From an uncultured Duncaniella sp. (GTDB lineage: Bacteria; Bacteroidota; Bacteroidia; Bacteroidales; Muribaculaceae), in NCBI GenBank assembly GCA_910587515.1, contig CAJULW010000040.1, positions 56,779 to 120,778 of the forward strand: a stretch of DNA of 64,000 bases, in the 5' to 3' direction. The notes beneath the pieces were generated by a model. It was not told the DNA's origin. It saw nothing but the letters and a program-made list of their open reading frames with translations, and made no database searches. Positions within the stretch are counted from its first letter, which is position 1. Every line of letters starts with the position of its first letter. A program made the translations under genes and the position numbers. Positions 8,769 through 17,375 of the stretch are shown one piece after another.

Positions 8769-10202
8769 ATGAAAAATCTTAAAAATATAGCTTTCAAAGG
8801 AACTCTCGCAATGACGATACTCTCCTCAATGTCGTCATGTAACGATTTTCTGAATGAAATCCCCAAAGGAGAAAAAACTCCACAGACATGGGAAGATTAT
8901 AACGCATTCATCCGCAACGCCAATATGGCATATTACGAGATCGACAATATAATCCTTCTGTGTGGAGACTATTTCCGTTCTGCCAACCAACTTAACAGCA
9001 ATCCTCTCTACCGGGTTCACTACTATTACGAAGAAGATACTGACCGGACACTGATCAACGATAGCGATAAAAATGCATATTACAGCGCATACGAGCAAAT
9101 GTTCTATTGGAACCTGATCATTGACGAGGCAAAAAACTCGACAGAGGCAAGTCCCGAGAAAAAACTTATGCTTGAATCCCAAGCCCGTGTGCTTCGCGCC
9201 ATGACTTATCATTACATAGTAAATTATCATGCCGACCAATATTGCGAAGCCACCAAAGACAAACTCTCCGTACCCCTCGTTCAGTCATCATCTGTAGAAG
9301 CCCCATCCCCTCAAGCAACACTTCAGCAAGTGTATGACTTTATGATCAAGGATCTCGAACTCGCCATACCCAACCTACCGGAACAGGCTGAAACAGTGCT
9401 TCACCCCACAAAAGCCGCAGGCTATGGGATGCTCGCCCGCGTATATCTGTCAATGGGCAATTATGTAAAAGCCCGTGAAAACGCGGAAGCCGCTCTCGCT
9501 CTGAATGACAAACTTTACGACTGGATAAAATTCTATAACGACGACAAAGAACGCATCGACAACGCTTCGTCATCATGGAATGCAACAACGCTCACAAACC
9601 CCGAGCTCGATAACTGCGAAAACTATATCTACCACCGCGGATGTATGTCGTATTGGGCGGGAATATCAACCGGGACACTCGTGCTTCCGGTGGAGCGCGC
9701 GGAAAAATTTGAGAAAGGCGACACCCGTTTGTTCACCCATTGGCATTACTATAACAATGTCTCGGCCGGAGTCGAATATTACCGCGGCATTTATGCCAAC
9801 GAACCCAACAAGGGAGGCATACGCTCGGCTGAAATGTACTACATCAAAGCCGAATGTCAAGCTCGCGCCAACGAGATAGACGACGCGATGGAAACCGTCA
9901 ACACTGTACGTCGCACACGTATATTGCCAGAACATTACACAGATCTCGAAGCCTCCAACATGACCGATGCCATCAATAAGATCATTGATGACAAAGCCAA
10001 CGAATATGTGCAAAGCCAAGTGATATTCTGCGACTATCGACGTCTCAACAAAGAAGGCAAATATCCACGGACACTGTCACGCACTGTCGACGGTGTGACA
10101 TATACACTCAAACCAGATTCACATTTATGGATAATGCCCTACCCGATTCAGGTTCTCGAAAACCCCGGAAACAGCACAATACAACAGACGGTAGACAAAT
10201 AA
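8769..10202 (+). CDS. SusD/RagB-type surface nutrient-binding lipoprotein
   Basis: A 477-residue lipoprotein starting at the ATG at 8769-8771. The upstream in-frame ATG at 8718 overlaps the susC end and would bury the signal peptide. The lipobox LSSMSSC places the lipidated Cys at residue 24. It has the helical TPR-rich body typical of SusD and a C-terminal region ending in a Pro-rich segment (MPYPIQVLENPG). It lies 26 nt after susC and would cap that receptor. At 477 residues it is slightly short for the family. The cargo is unknown because the pair is isolated from carbohydrate-active enzymes. Confidence 0.92.
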   Translation: MKNLKNIAFKGTLAMTILSSMSSCNDFLNEIPKGEKTPQTWEDYNAFIRNANMAYYEIDNIILLCGDYFRSANQLNSNPLYRVHYYYEEDTDRTLINDSDKNAYYSAYEQMFYWNLIIDEAKNSTEASPEKKLMLESQARVLRAMTYHYIVNYHADQYCEATKDKLSVPLVQSSSVEAPSPQATLQQVYDFMIKDLELAIPNLPEQAETVLHPTKAAGYGMLARVYLSMGNYVKARENAEAALALNDKLYDWIKFYNDDKERIDNASSSWNATTLTNPELDNCENYIYHRGCMSYWAGISTGTLVLPVERAEKFEKGDTRLFTHWHYYNNVSAGVEYYRGIYANEPNKGGIRSAEMYYIKAECQARANEIDDAMETVNTVRRTRILPEHYTDLEASNMTDAINKIIDDKANEYVQSQVIFCDYRRLNKEGKYPRTLSRTVDGVTYTLKPDSHLWIMPYPIQVLENPGNSTIQQTVDK

Positions 10203-10245
10203 AACAGAACCTTCATTACATCGGCTATAAACAGTCGTGACAATC

Positions 10246-10288
10246 ATGCGGTCCGCAATCCATACAGATGCGGACCGCATATTGTTTT
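10246..10288 (+). terminator. Hairpin terminator after susD
   Basis: A perfect 12-bp inverted repeat (ATGCGGTCCGCA at 10246-10257 and its complement at 10269-10280) with an 11-nt loop is followed by a T-rich run. It lies 43 nt after the susD stop and separates the SusC/SusD unit from tamL. Confidence 0.8.
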
Positions 10289-10346
10289 GAAGACATTATA
10301 CCGCTGTTTTCCATAATGTCTATTTGTCCTTGTTTTGCGACATAAA

Positions 10347-10378
10347 CTTGGTTATTTGGCTTGGGAAATGTAACTTTG
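10347..10378 (+). promoter_or_regulatory. tamL promoter, almost abutting the start codon
   Basis: CTTG at 10347-10350, a 20-nt spacer, and a perfect -7 element TAACTTTG at 10371-10378. Transcription would start about 4-8 nt downstream, at about 10382-10386, while the ATG is at 10387. The mRNA would be nearly leaderless. Confidence 0.65.
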
Positions 10379-10386
10379 CAAATGAT

Positions 10387-12729
10387 ATGCGCAAAATACA
10401 GCGGCTGATACCATCCATTGCTTATATCTGCTTTATCCTGCTTATAACGGGATGCGGTGCGACACGTCATGTCCCACAGGGAGAATTTATGCTTGACGAT
10501 GTCAGTATAGAAATAACGGGAGACAAAGATGTCAGCAGCCGTGATCTCGTCAACTACCTCAAACAATCGCCTAACCACGAAGTGCTCGGTTTTTGGAAAC
10601 TGCAACTCGGGACATATAATCTATCCGGAAGAGACACCACTAAATGGTATAACCGCTGGGTACGCCGAATGGGACAGGCTCCTGTCATATACACACAATC
10701 ACTTACCGACGCCTCCGCCCGCCAACTGAAACAGGCTTTGGTCAATCGCGGTTACCTCGAAGCAGCTGTCAAAGCCGACACTCTGATGCAGCCGTCCGAA
10801 AAAAAAATCAAAGTCATATATCGCGTACACACCGGCCAACCGAGACGAATATCTTCAATAAATTACGAAATCCACGACACAGCTGTCAGACGTTTTGTAC
10901 TGTCCGATTCGCTTCAGTTCACAATCAAACCCGGAGACCGTTTCGACCGTGACAATCTCGACTCCGAACGCGTTTTAATCACCCAGCGACTTCGAGACAA
11001 CGGATATTATTCATTCAACAAAGAATACATAACATTTTATGCGGATACGTCAGAGTATTCAAAGAATGTCGATCTCACGATGACCGTAAGGCCTCCACGA
11101 CAAAGCGTAAACGCCATCGTCAAAACCGACAGCCTCTCCCAACACAGCCGCTACTATATTGACAAAATATACTTCGTCATGAACGGAGCCGGTGTTGAAG
11201 GCTCTCCACATGTGACTGCCGATACGGTATATTATAAAGACGTCGCTGTGATATACGGAAAAGACCGCTATCTTTCACCTGGTGCTCTCCAACAAAAATG
11301 TTTCTTTTCGCCAGGCAGACTGTATCGCGCGTCGGATGTCGACCGCACATACGAATCGCTCGCCAGACTAGGCATACTCAAATCAATCAATATCGAACTG
11401 GTACCCGTAACCGGGGCGGAAGGACAGCACCTGCTTGATGTCTATATACTGCTCTCACGCAATAAAAAACAATCAATCACATTCGATGTCGAAGGGACAA
11501 ACTCCGAAGGAGATTTAGGCTTCGGGCTCGGAGCGACCTACCAGCACCGGAATCTCGCAAAAGGCTCTCAATTGCTGACTGCACGGCTACGCATGAACTA
11601 CGAAAGCCTATCTGGAACATTCAACGGACTTATCAACGACAGATATACGGAATACGCTGGTGAGATAGGCATCACGTTTCCAAAATTCGAATTTCCATTC
11701 GCATCACAAAAGGTACGCCACAGGCTCAACGTAAGCACCGAATTCGCTCTTTCATTCAACTATCAGGAACGGCCGGAATACACACGTATTATCGCTGGAG
11801 CCGCCTGGAAATACAAATGGGTCAACCGCAGCAATACCCGTCGCCACAATTTCGATCTGCTTGATATTAACTATGTATATCTGCCAGAAAGCACTCAGGA
11901 CTTTCTCGACCAAATAGCACCCGACAATCCATTGTTGCGATACAGTTATGAGGATCACTTCATAATGAGTATGGGCTATCGCTATTATAATACCAACAAG
12001 AGTATACCGTCTTCGCTTCCAAGAAAATACACACTACAACCTGTTGTCTATACAATACGAGCCTCAATCGAGACAGCCGGCAATCTGCTTTATGCAATGT
12101 CCTCTCTTGCAGACGCAAACCGCCATAACGGTGTCTACAATGTGTTCGGTATCAGTTATTCGCAATATATCAAAGGAGATGTGGACTATGCTATCACACG
12201 CAACATCAATCAACGACATTCACTTGCGTTTCATATCGGTGGCGGCATAGGTATGCCGTATGGCAATTCAAGCGTACTTCCTTTCGAAAAACGATTTTAT
12301 GCAGGTGGAGCGAACGGTGTGCGTGGCTGGGGTGTACGGACTCTCGGTCCGGGAAGCTACGATTCGCGCAATACGGTAACAGACTTTATAAACCAATGTG
12401 GTGACATACGCCTTGACTTAAGCCTTGAATACCGAGCCAAACTTTTTTGGGTTCTCGAAGGTGCCGCATTTTTAGACGCTGGCAATATCTGGACCATACA
12501 CAATTATGAAAACCAGCCTGGAGGCATGTTCCGTTTCGACTCTTTCTATAAACAGATAGCCGTGGCCTATGGTCTCGGACTGCGATTCGATTTCACATAT
12601 TTCCTTCTTCGTCTCGATCTCGGAATGAAAGCCCACAATCCGTCTGCCGGACAAGAAAGATGGCCGGTCATCAGACCCAACTGGAATCGCGACGCTACAT
12701 TCCATTTCGCGGTAGGCTACCCATTCTGA
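10387..12729 (+). CDS. tamL: BamA/TamA-family outer-membrane lipoprotein (TamL-like)
   Basis: A 780-residue Omp85-family protein. The ATG at 10387 gives a clean lipoprotein signal with Cys23 in LLITGC. A start at the upstream in-frame ATG (10324) would add 21 residues that overlap the promoter. POTRA-like repeats occupy about residues 30-370, followed by a 16-strand barrel-type region with the GGANGVRGWGVRTLGPGSY stretch and a C-terminal Phe. Lipidated TamA homologues are the TamL class of Bacteroidetes, which act with TamB in outer-membrane assembly. No tamB lies nearby. It is a single gene behind its own promoter; the HAD gene follows 57 nt later. Confidence 0.85.
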   Translation: MRKIQRLIPSIAYICFILLITGCGATRHVPQGEFMLDDVSIEITGDKDVSSRDLVNYLKQSPNHEVLGFWKLQLGTYNLSGRDTTKWYNRWVRRMGQAPVIYTQSLTDASARQLKQALVNRGYLEAAVKADTLMQPSEKKIKVIYRVHTGQPRRISSINYEIHDTAVRRFVLSDSLQFTIKPGDRFDRDNLDSERVLITQRLRDNGYYSFNKEYITFYADTSEYSKNVDLTMTVRPPRQSVNAIVKTDSLSQHSRYYIDKIYFVMNGAGVEGSPHVTADTVYYKDVAVIYGKDRYLSPGALQQKCFFSPGRLYRASDVDRTYESLARLGILKSINIELVPVTGAEGQHLLDVYILLSRNKKQSITFDVEGTNSEGDLGFGLGATYQHRNLAKGSQLLTARLRMNYESLSGTFNGLINDRYTEYAGEIGITFPKFEFPFASQKVRHRLNVSTEFALSFNYQERPEYTRIIAGAAWKYKWVNRSNTRRHNFDLLDINYVYLPESTQDFLDQIAPDNPLLRYSYEDHFIMSMGYRYYNTNKSIPSSLPRKYTLQPVVYTIRASIETAGNLLYAMSSLADANRHNGVYNVFGISYSQYIKGDVDYAITRNINQRHSLAFHIGGGIGMPYGNSSVLPFEKRFYAGGANGVRGWGVRTLGPGSYDSRNTVTDFINQCGDIRLDLSLEYRAKLFWVLEGAAFLDAGNIWTIHNYENQPGGMFRFDSFYKQIAVAYGLGLRFDFTYFLLRLDLGMKAHNPSAGQERWPVIRPNWNRDATFHFAVGYPF

Positions 12730-12786
12730 CAACTACCACGTGGCAATCGATTCAAACACAAATAAAACAACCTCTTACAAACAACA

Positions 12787-13461
12787 ATGAAACGACTTGT
12801 AATTTTCGATCTTGACGGGACATTGCTCGATACAATAGCGGACCTTGGAACAGCCACAAACCATGCCCTACGCCAATGCGGATATCCCGAGCACAGTCTC
12901 GCGTCATATGCGAAATTCGTTGGCAACGGTATCACACGCCTCATCGAACGGTCTCTTCCCGAGGACGAAAGAATTCCGGAAACAATCAATACCGTACGTG
13001 AAAAGTTCACTGAATATTACGACAATCATAAAACAGACCTGACACGTCCTTACCCAGGCATCACAGAACTGCTGCATGAACTTGAAACCATGGGCATAAA
13101 GCTTGCAGTCGCCTCCAACAAATATCATAAAGCCGTAGTGTCACTTATAAAACATTATTTCCCTACTATCAACTGGCACGCCATAGAAGGGCAAAAAGAT
13201 GGAGTACCGACCAAACCCGATCCATCAATCGTCTTCGAGATACTTGCCAAATGTCCGGTGAGAAAATCAAAAGTTCTATATGTCGGAGATTCGGGCGTCG
13301 ACATGGAGACAGCAAGAAGAGCTTGTGTCGACTCCTGCGGTGTGACCTGGGGATTCCGGCCGGCAAAAGAACTCAAGGAATTCCATGCCGACAATATTGT
13401 CGACGCCCCGGACGAAATAATCCGAATTGTCAATAGACCGGGGCTTGAACTCGATATATAG
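12787..13461 (+). CDS. gph: HAD-family phosphatase, phosphoglycolate phosphatase-like
   Basis: A 224-residue HAD hydrolase with all four motifs: I DLDGTLLDT at residues about 8-16, II ASNK, III KPDP, and IV GDSGVDMETA. The helical cap lies between motifs I and II, as in phosphoglycolate phosphatase. The expected reaction is hydrolysis of 2-phosphoglycolate, which forms during DNA 3'-end repair, but HAD specificity is hard to assign by sequence. It lies between tamL and a histidine-kinase-like gene on the same strand, 75 nt before the latter. No separate promoter was recognised. Confidence 0.82.
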   Translation: MKRLVIFDLDGTLLDTIADLGTATNHALRQCGYPEHSLASYAKFVGNGITRLIERSLPEDERIPETINTVREKFTEYYDNHKTDLTRPYPGITELLHELETMGIKLAVASNKYHKAVVSLIKHYFPTINWHAIEGQKDGVPTKPDPSIVFEILAKCPVRKSKVLYVGDSGVDMETARRACVDSCGVTWGFRPAKELKEFHADNIVDAPDEIIRIVNRPGLELDI

Positions 13462-13536
13462 AGATTCACCGCCAAGCGATAAAAACAAATAACAAATCTA
13501 CGACAAGACACATCCGGCATTATCAATCCTGACATC

Positions 13537-15669
13537 ATGAATCAAAAACACTTTTTCTTATCGCTCTTAACCTGTCTCGTATCATTTACCATATCCGCCA
13601 ATGTATCACCACAGAATTTAGCGGACTCTCTCTACCAACGCCTGTCAACAATGACCACTCCGGCTGACTCGCTGACGGTGATGGGAAATCTTTTCGACAT
13701 ACTTCCGCGCGACCAAAGCACAATCATTGGAACTCAGATGGTCGATGTCTCCGAAAGAGCCGGTAAACCTGAAGCGGCCCTCGAAAGCCTACGTCATTTG
13801 GCAAACCGTTATCTCAAAAACGACTCAATGCTGACTGAATTATATAACCGGACATTAAAATACTCCAATCAAGCCGGACAAACTGCAGACAACAAAGCCT
13901 ACATTGACGAACTTGAAGAAACAAGGACATTCATACAGCTATCCCGAAACATACATCAAGCGATGTATGCCGACGAACAGTCACGCAAAGAACTGCTCCA
14001 CAACCTGATCCGCACCAATACCCTCACACCTCCCTCCGATATTTACGATCAAATAGTGATACTCCACGCAGTTTGTACGCTTTTGGCTCGTAATGGCTCC
14101 GGAGACCTGCTTTCAGGCTATATGGACAAACTTGGAGAACTCATCAACCAACTCCCAGCTTCCGCTCTTTCATTGCGTAACGCTTATTACGTACATGCCG
14201 CTGTAATATATGCTGATAACGAGCAGTTCGAAAAATCAATGCAAGCCGACCTTAAAACACTTGACGGGATCAGCAAACTTGAAACAATGTATAAAAAGAA
14301 AGGGCGTCCTTTCAGAAATTTCGATGCGAACAGATATATAATCTATACACGCTTCCTCTCCAATTTCCCAATGCTATCATTTCATGAAGTGGAAAAATAT
14401 TATAACCGCGCCATGAAGATAGTGAAAAAAGACCAGACAGCGGCAAATACCAACAAGGCTTTTCCTGCTCCACAGATATATTATAATCTCGCATATAAAA
14501 ATTACGCCAAAGCTCTCGCATATATAAACGAGACTATCGACAACCCTAAAAAGCTATACAATCAGGCCCATCAACGCAAATTGTTAAAATATCAGATTGA
14601 GTGTGCTGAAGCCCTCGGTGAGACAGAAACTCTTCTTAAAGCATCTCGTGAATACAACCGTCTGCTCGAATTATATCTCAGCGAACGCCTCGACGAGAAA
14701 TACAAAGAGCTGCAGGTTATGCACGACACTTATGACATGAGCAGGAACTATAACAATCTCCAAATGGACAAACAGCGTTCAGAGTCCAAGTCAGTCCGAT
14801 TTATAATGATCCTGTCAGCCACCGCGGCCATTATATTGCTTATTTCCGTCATCGTATTGTACCGCCTATATCGAAAAAACCGCACACTCGTACACACTCT
14901 CGACGAATCGAACAAAGCACTGCGCTCAGAAAGCGAAAATCTTGAAAAATCGCGTTCCGAACTCCTGACAGCCCGCGATATAGCCCAAAAAGCCAACAAC
15001 CTGAAAACGGATTTCATAAAAAACATGAGCTATGAGGTCAACGCACCATTGAAAGCCATCAACGAATATTGCAGACTCATAGTCGATTGTTCTGACGCAA
15101 CCAACAAAAAATATCTTGAACGCTTCTCTTCTCTTGTCGAACTTAACAGCGAACTTCTCACAACCATAATCAACGATGTGCTTCATATCTCGGAAATAGA
15201 CAGTTCGTCGGTACCCATCCACAACCGGTCGACTGATCTCAGAGCACTCTGCTCCATGGTTCTTGACGGAGTGCGCCATAGACTGTCGGCAGGAGTAGCA
15301 CTCCAGTTCGACACCGCATCACCGACCATCAGCGTACTGACCGATCCTCAGCGAGTACACCAGATACTTCTGAACCTTCTGACAAACGCGGCTAAATTTA
15401 CAGCCAAAGGCAGTATAACTCTCGCCTACACCATCGATGATGACAATAAAAAAGTGACGTTCAGCGTAACAGATACCGGCATCGGCATCAAGCCGACCAA
15501 CAAGGAAGCCATATTCGACCGATTCGTTAAACTTGACAGAGAGACACAAGGCGCAGGACTCGGACTTACCATCTCCCGTATGCTCGCACGCATACTCGGT
15601 GGCGATTTAAACCTTGACACCTCTTACAACAAAGGTGCCCGTTTCATTTTCACGCTACCTATGAAATAG
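13537..15669 (+). CDS. Histidine-kinase homologue with Tyr in place of the H-box His
   Basis: A 710-residue membrane protein. It has a signal peptide (1-21), a helical TPR-like periplasmic region (about 25-415), one membrane helix (about 422-443), a short coiled coil, a HisKA-like region (about 490-560) and a HATPase_c domain (about 600-710). The ATP-binding boxes look intact: N box near 617, DTGIGI, and GAGLGL at 672-677. The H-box reads NMSYEVNAPLKAI, so the phospho-accepting residue is Tyr499 rather than His. No receiver or DNA-binding domain and no response-regulator gene is near. It could be a pseudokinase, an allosteric partner of another kinase, or a phosphatase. Confidence 0.85.
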   Translation: MNQKHFFLSLLTCLVSFTISANVSPQNLADSLYQRLSTMTTPADSLTVMGNLFDILPRDQSTIIGTQMVDVSERAGKPEAALESLRHLANRYLKNDSMLTELYNRTLKYSNQAGQTADNKAYIDELEETRTFIQLSRNIHQAMYADEQSRKELLHNLIRTNTLTPPSDIYDQIVILHAVCTLLARNGSGDLLSGYMDKLGELINQLPASALSLRNAYYVHAAVIYADNEQFEKSMQADLKTLDGISKLETMYKKKGRPFRNFDANRYIIYTRFLSNFPMLSFHEVEKYYNRAMKIVKKDQTAANTNKAFPAPQIYYNLAYKNYAKALAYINETIDNPKKLYNQAHQRKLLKYQIECAEALGETETLLKASREYNRLLELYLSERLDEKYKELQVMHDTYDMSRNYNNLQMDKQRSESKSVRFIMILSATAAIILLISVIVLYRLYRKNRTLVHTLDESNKALRSESENLEKSRSELLTARDIAQKANNLKTDFIKNMSYEVNAPLKAINEYCRLIVDCSDATNKKYLERFSSLVELNSELLTTIINDVLHISEIDSSSVPIHNRSTDLRALCSMVLDGVRHRLSAGVALQFDTASPTISVLTDPQRVHQILLNLLTNAAKFTAKGSITLAYTIDDDNKKVTFSVTDTGIGIKPTNKEAIFDRFVKLDRETQGAGLGLTISRMLARILGGDLNLDTSYNKGARFIFTLPMK

Positions 15670-15703
15670 TATCGTCATTGACATTATTTTCTGAGTTTTT
15701 TCG

Positions 15704-15711
15704 TAACTTTG
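15704..15711 (+). promoter_or_regulatory. -7 element for the nrnA operon
   Basis: A perfect TAACTTTG lies 9 nt before the ATG at 15721. An upstream ATTG at 15677-15680 is 23 nt away, slightly long for the -33 element. The spacing implies a very short leader for the ATG at 15721, or a leader of about 50 nt if the ATG at 15766 is used. Confidence 0.55.
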
Positions 15712-15720
15712 CAGTTACTT

Positions 15721-16767
15721 ATGGCTGAACAAAAAAAATATCACCGGTTCATAACCGAGATTGACATGAAAGATGTCGACAGAGTCAAGCAGCTTGTGCT
15801 CGCTTCGCGCAATGTCGTCATAACTTGCCATGTAAGCCCCGACGGAGACGCTCTTGGCTCTTCATGCGCTCTTTGCCATGTGTTGAAAGCTATCGGGAAA
15901 CAGGTAAACATTGTCACAGCCGATTGCGCGCCAAAAGCTTTACAATTTCTCCCCGGGGTGCGCGACATCATAGCCGCGACACGTCAAAACGAACGCGCTC
16001 GCGAACTCATGACCAATGCGGATCTTATATTCTGCATGGACTTCAACGATCCAGAACGTCTTGACAAGCTATCAGGCACGTTGCTTGAATCCAAGGCTTT
16101 AAAGATCATGATAGACCATCACCTTGCTCCCCGTCTCGAAGCGGAAGTACAGATATCCAGACCGGAAGTATCGTCCACTTCGGCACTTCTCTACATATTT
16201 CTTTGGCAAGCGGCATGGACTCGCTATCTGAACCGAAGCGCAGCGGCATGTATATATACCGGCATGATGACCGATACGGGAAATTTCTCATACAATTCCA
16301 ACGACCCGGATCTTTATCTTATCATCCATGACCTTATGAGAAAAGGGATTGACAAAGATAATCTTTACAAACTCGTGATGAACACCTCATCGGAATCGCG
16401 TGTGAGAATCATGGGTTTCGCCCAATATAGGATGCAGATAATCCCAGAACATAAAGCAGCGATAATAACCCTAAGCGAAACCGAACTCAAAGAATTTGAA
16501 TATAACAAAGGGGATACCGAAGGACTGGTCAACGTACCTTTGTCGATTCCGGATGTAACATATTCAATATTTCTAAGAGAAGACGCCAACGATTGTGTCA
16601 AGGTCTCAATGCGCAGCAAGGGAAACTTTTCCGTAAGCCTGATATGTGAGGAAAACTTTAACGGAGGTGGCCACACCAACGCGGCCGGAGGCGAGTTTAA
16701 AGGCTCTTTGGTCTGTGCCGTGCAAAAACTTCTTGAAATTATCCCCAACTACGATAAATATCTATAA
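15721..16767 (+). CDS. nrnA: DHH/DHHA1 phosphoesterase, NrnA-type oligoribonuclease/pAp phosphatase
   Basis: A 348-residue protein with the DHH motifs SPDGDALGS, MDFND, IDHH and TDTGNF in the N-terminal domain, and the DHHA1 motif GGGHTNAAGG near the C-terminus. NrnA enzymes degrade nanoRNAs and hydrolyse 3'-phosphoadenosine 5'-phosphate in the cytoplasm. The start is uncertain: ATG at 15721 follows the promoter within 9 nt, and ATG at 15766 (residue 16) would leave an N-terminus closer to family length. A TTG at 15709 lies inside the -7 element and was rejected. DUF4827 and glmM follow in a likely operon. Confidence 0.88.
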   Translation: MAEQKKYHRFITEIDMKDVDRVKQLVLASRNVVITCHVSPDGDALGSSCALCHVLKAIGKQVNIVTADCAPKALQFLPGVRDIIAATRQNERARELMTNADLIFCMDFNDPERLDKLSGTLLESKALKIMIDHHLAPRLEAEVQISRPEVSSTSALLYIFLWQAAWTRYLNRSAAACIYTGMMTDTGNFSYNSNDPDLYLIIHDLMRKGIDKDNLYKLVMNTSSESRVRIMGFAQYRMQIIPEHKAAIITLSETELKEFEYNKGDTEGLVNVPLSIPDVTYSIFLREDANDCVKVSMRSKGNFSVSLICEENFNGGGHTNAAGGEFKGSLVCAVQKLLEIIPNYDKYL

Positions 16768-16787
16768 CCACGATCAATAAATTGTAA

Positions 16788-17375
16788 ATGAACAGATTCA
16801 TTATTCCGATATTAGCATTCATCTGTCTCGCTGTCACATCATCTTGCGACGACTCCAAAAGCTATGCCGAGCTCCTTGCCGACGAAAACCGTGCAGTCAA
16901 CAAATTTCTTGTCCAACACCGCGTGGTCGACTATATTCCTGAAGATTCCGTGTTTGAAATCGGAGAAAACGCACCTTTCTACCGTATCGACGAAAATTCA
17001 AACGTCTATATGCAGGTTATCTCAAAAGGCGATGATGTGAAGCCGGATAAAGATGACCGTGTGTACTTCCGTTTCACACGCTACAATATGTTTTACTACA
17101 TTGTCGGTGACGATGAAAACAATATCCTTATCGGCACTGGAAACGCGGACAGCATGAACTCCACTCCGACATTCTTCATCTTTGAAAACTACAATGTCGA
17201 GGAGTCGTCACAATTCGGCACCGGCATACAACTTCCGATGCGTTTTCTTGGCGCGAACGCAAAAGTCAATATCGTAATAAAATCGCAGGCCGGGCCATCC
17301 GGTGACATGTCATACGTAATACCTTATCTTTACTCAATCACATACATCCAAGCACCAATGTATCCATGGCACTAA
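16788..17375 (+). CDS. DUF4827-type lipoprotein
   Basis: A 195-residue predicted lipoprotein (lipobox TSSC, Cys20) recognised as the Bacteroidetes DUF4827 family. The C-terminal half, with GTGIQLPMRFLG and a final hydrophobic strand after a Tyr-rich turn, resembles the fold pattern of FKBP-type isomerases, though I see no conserved FKBP active site; this is inference. It starts 20 nt after nrnA and overlaps glmM by 10 nt, so the three are almost certainly co-transcribed. The role is unknown; location is probably periplasmic face of a membrane. Confidence 0.72.
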   Translation: MNRFIIPILAFICLAVTSSCDDSKSYAELLADENRAVNKFLVQHRVVDYIPEDSVFEIGENAPFYRIDENSNVYMQVISKGDDVKPDKDDRVYFRFTRYNMFYYIVGDDENNILIGTGNADSMNSTPTFFIFENYNVEESSQFGTGIQLPMRFLGANAKVNIVIKSQAGPSGDMSYVIPYLYSITYIQAPMYPWH

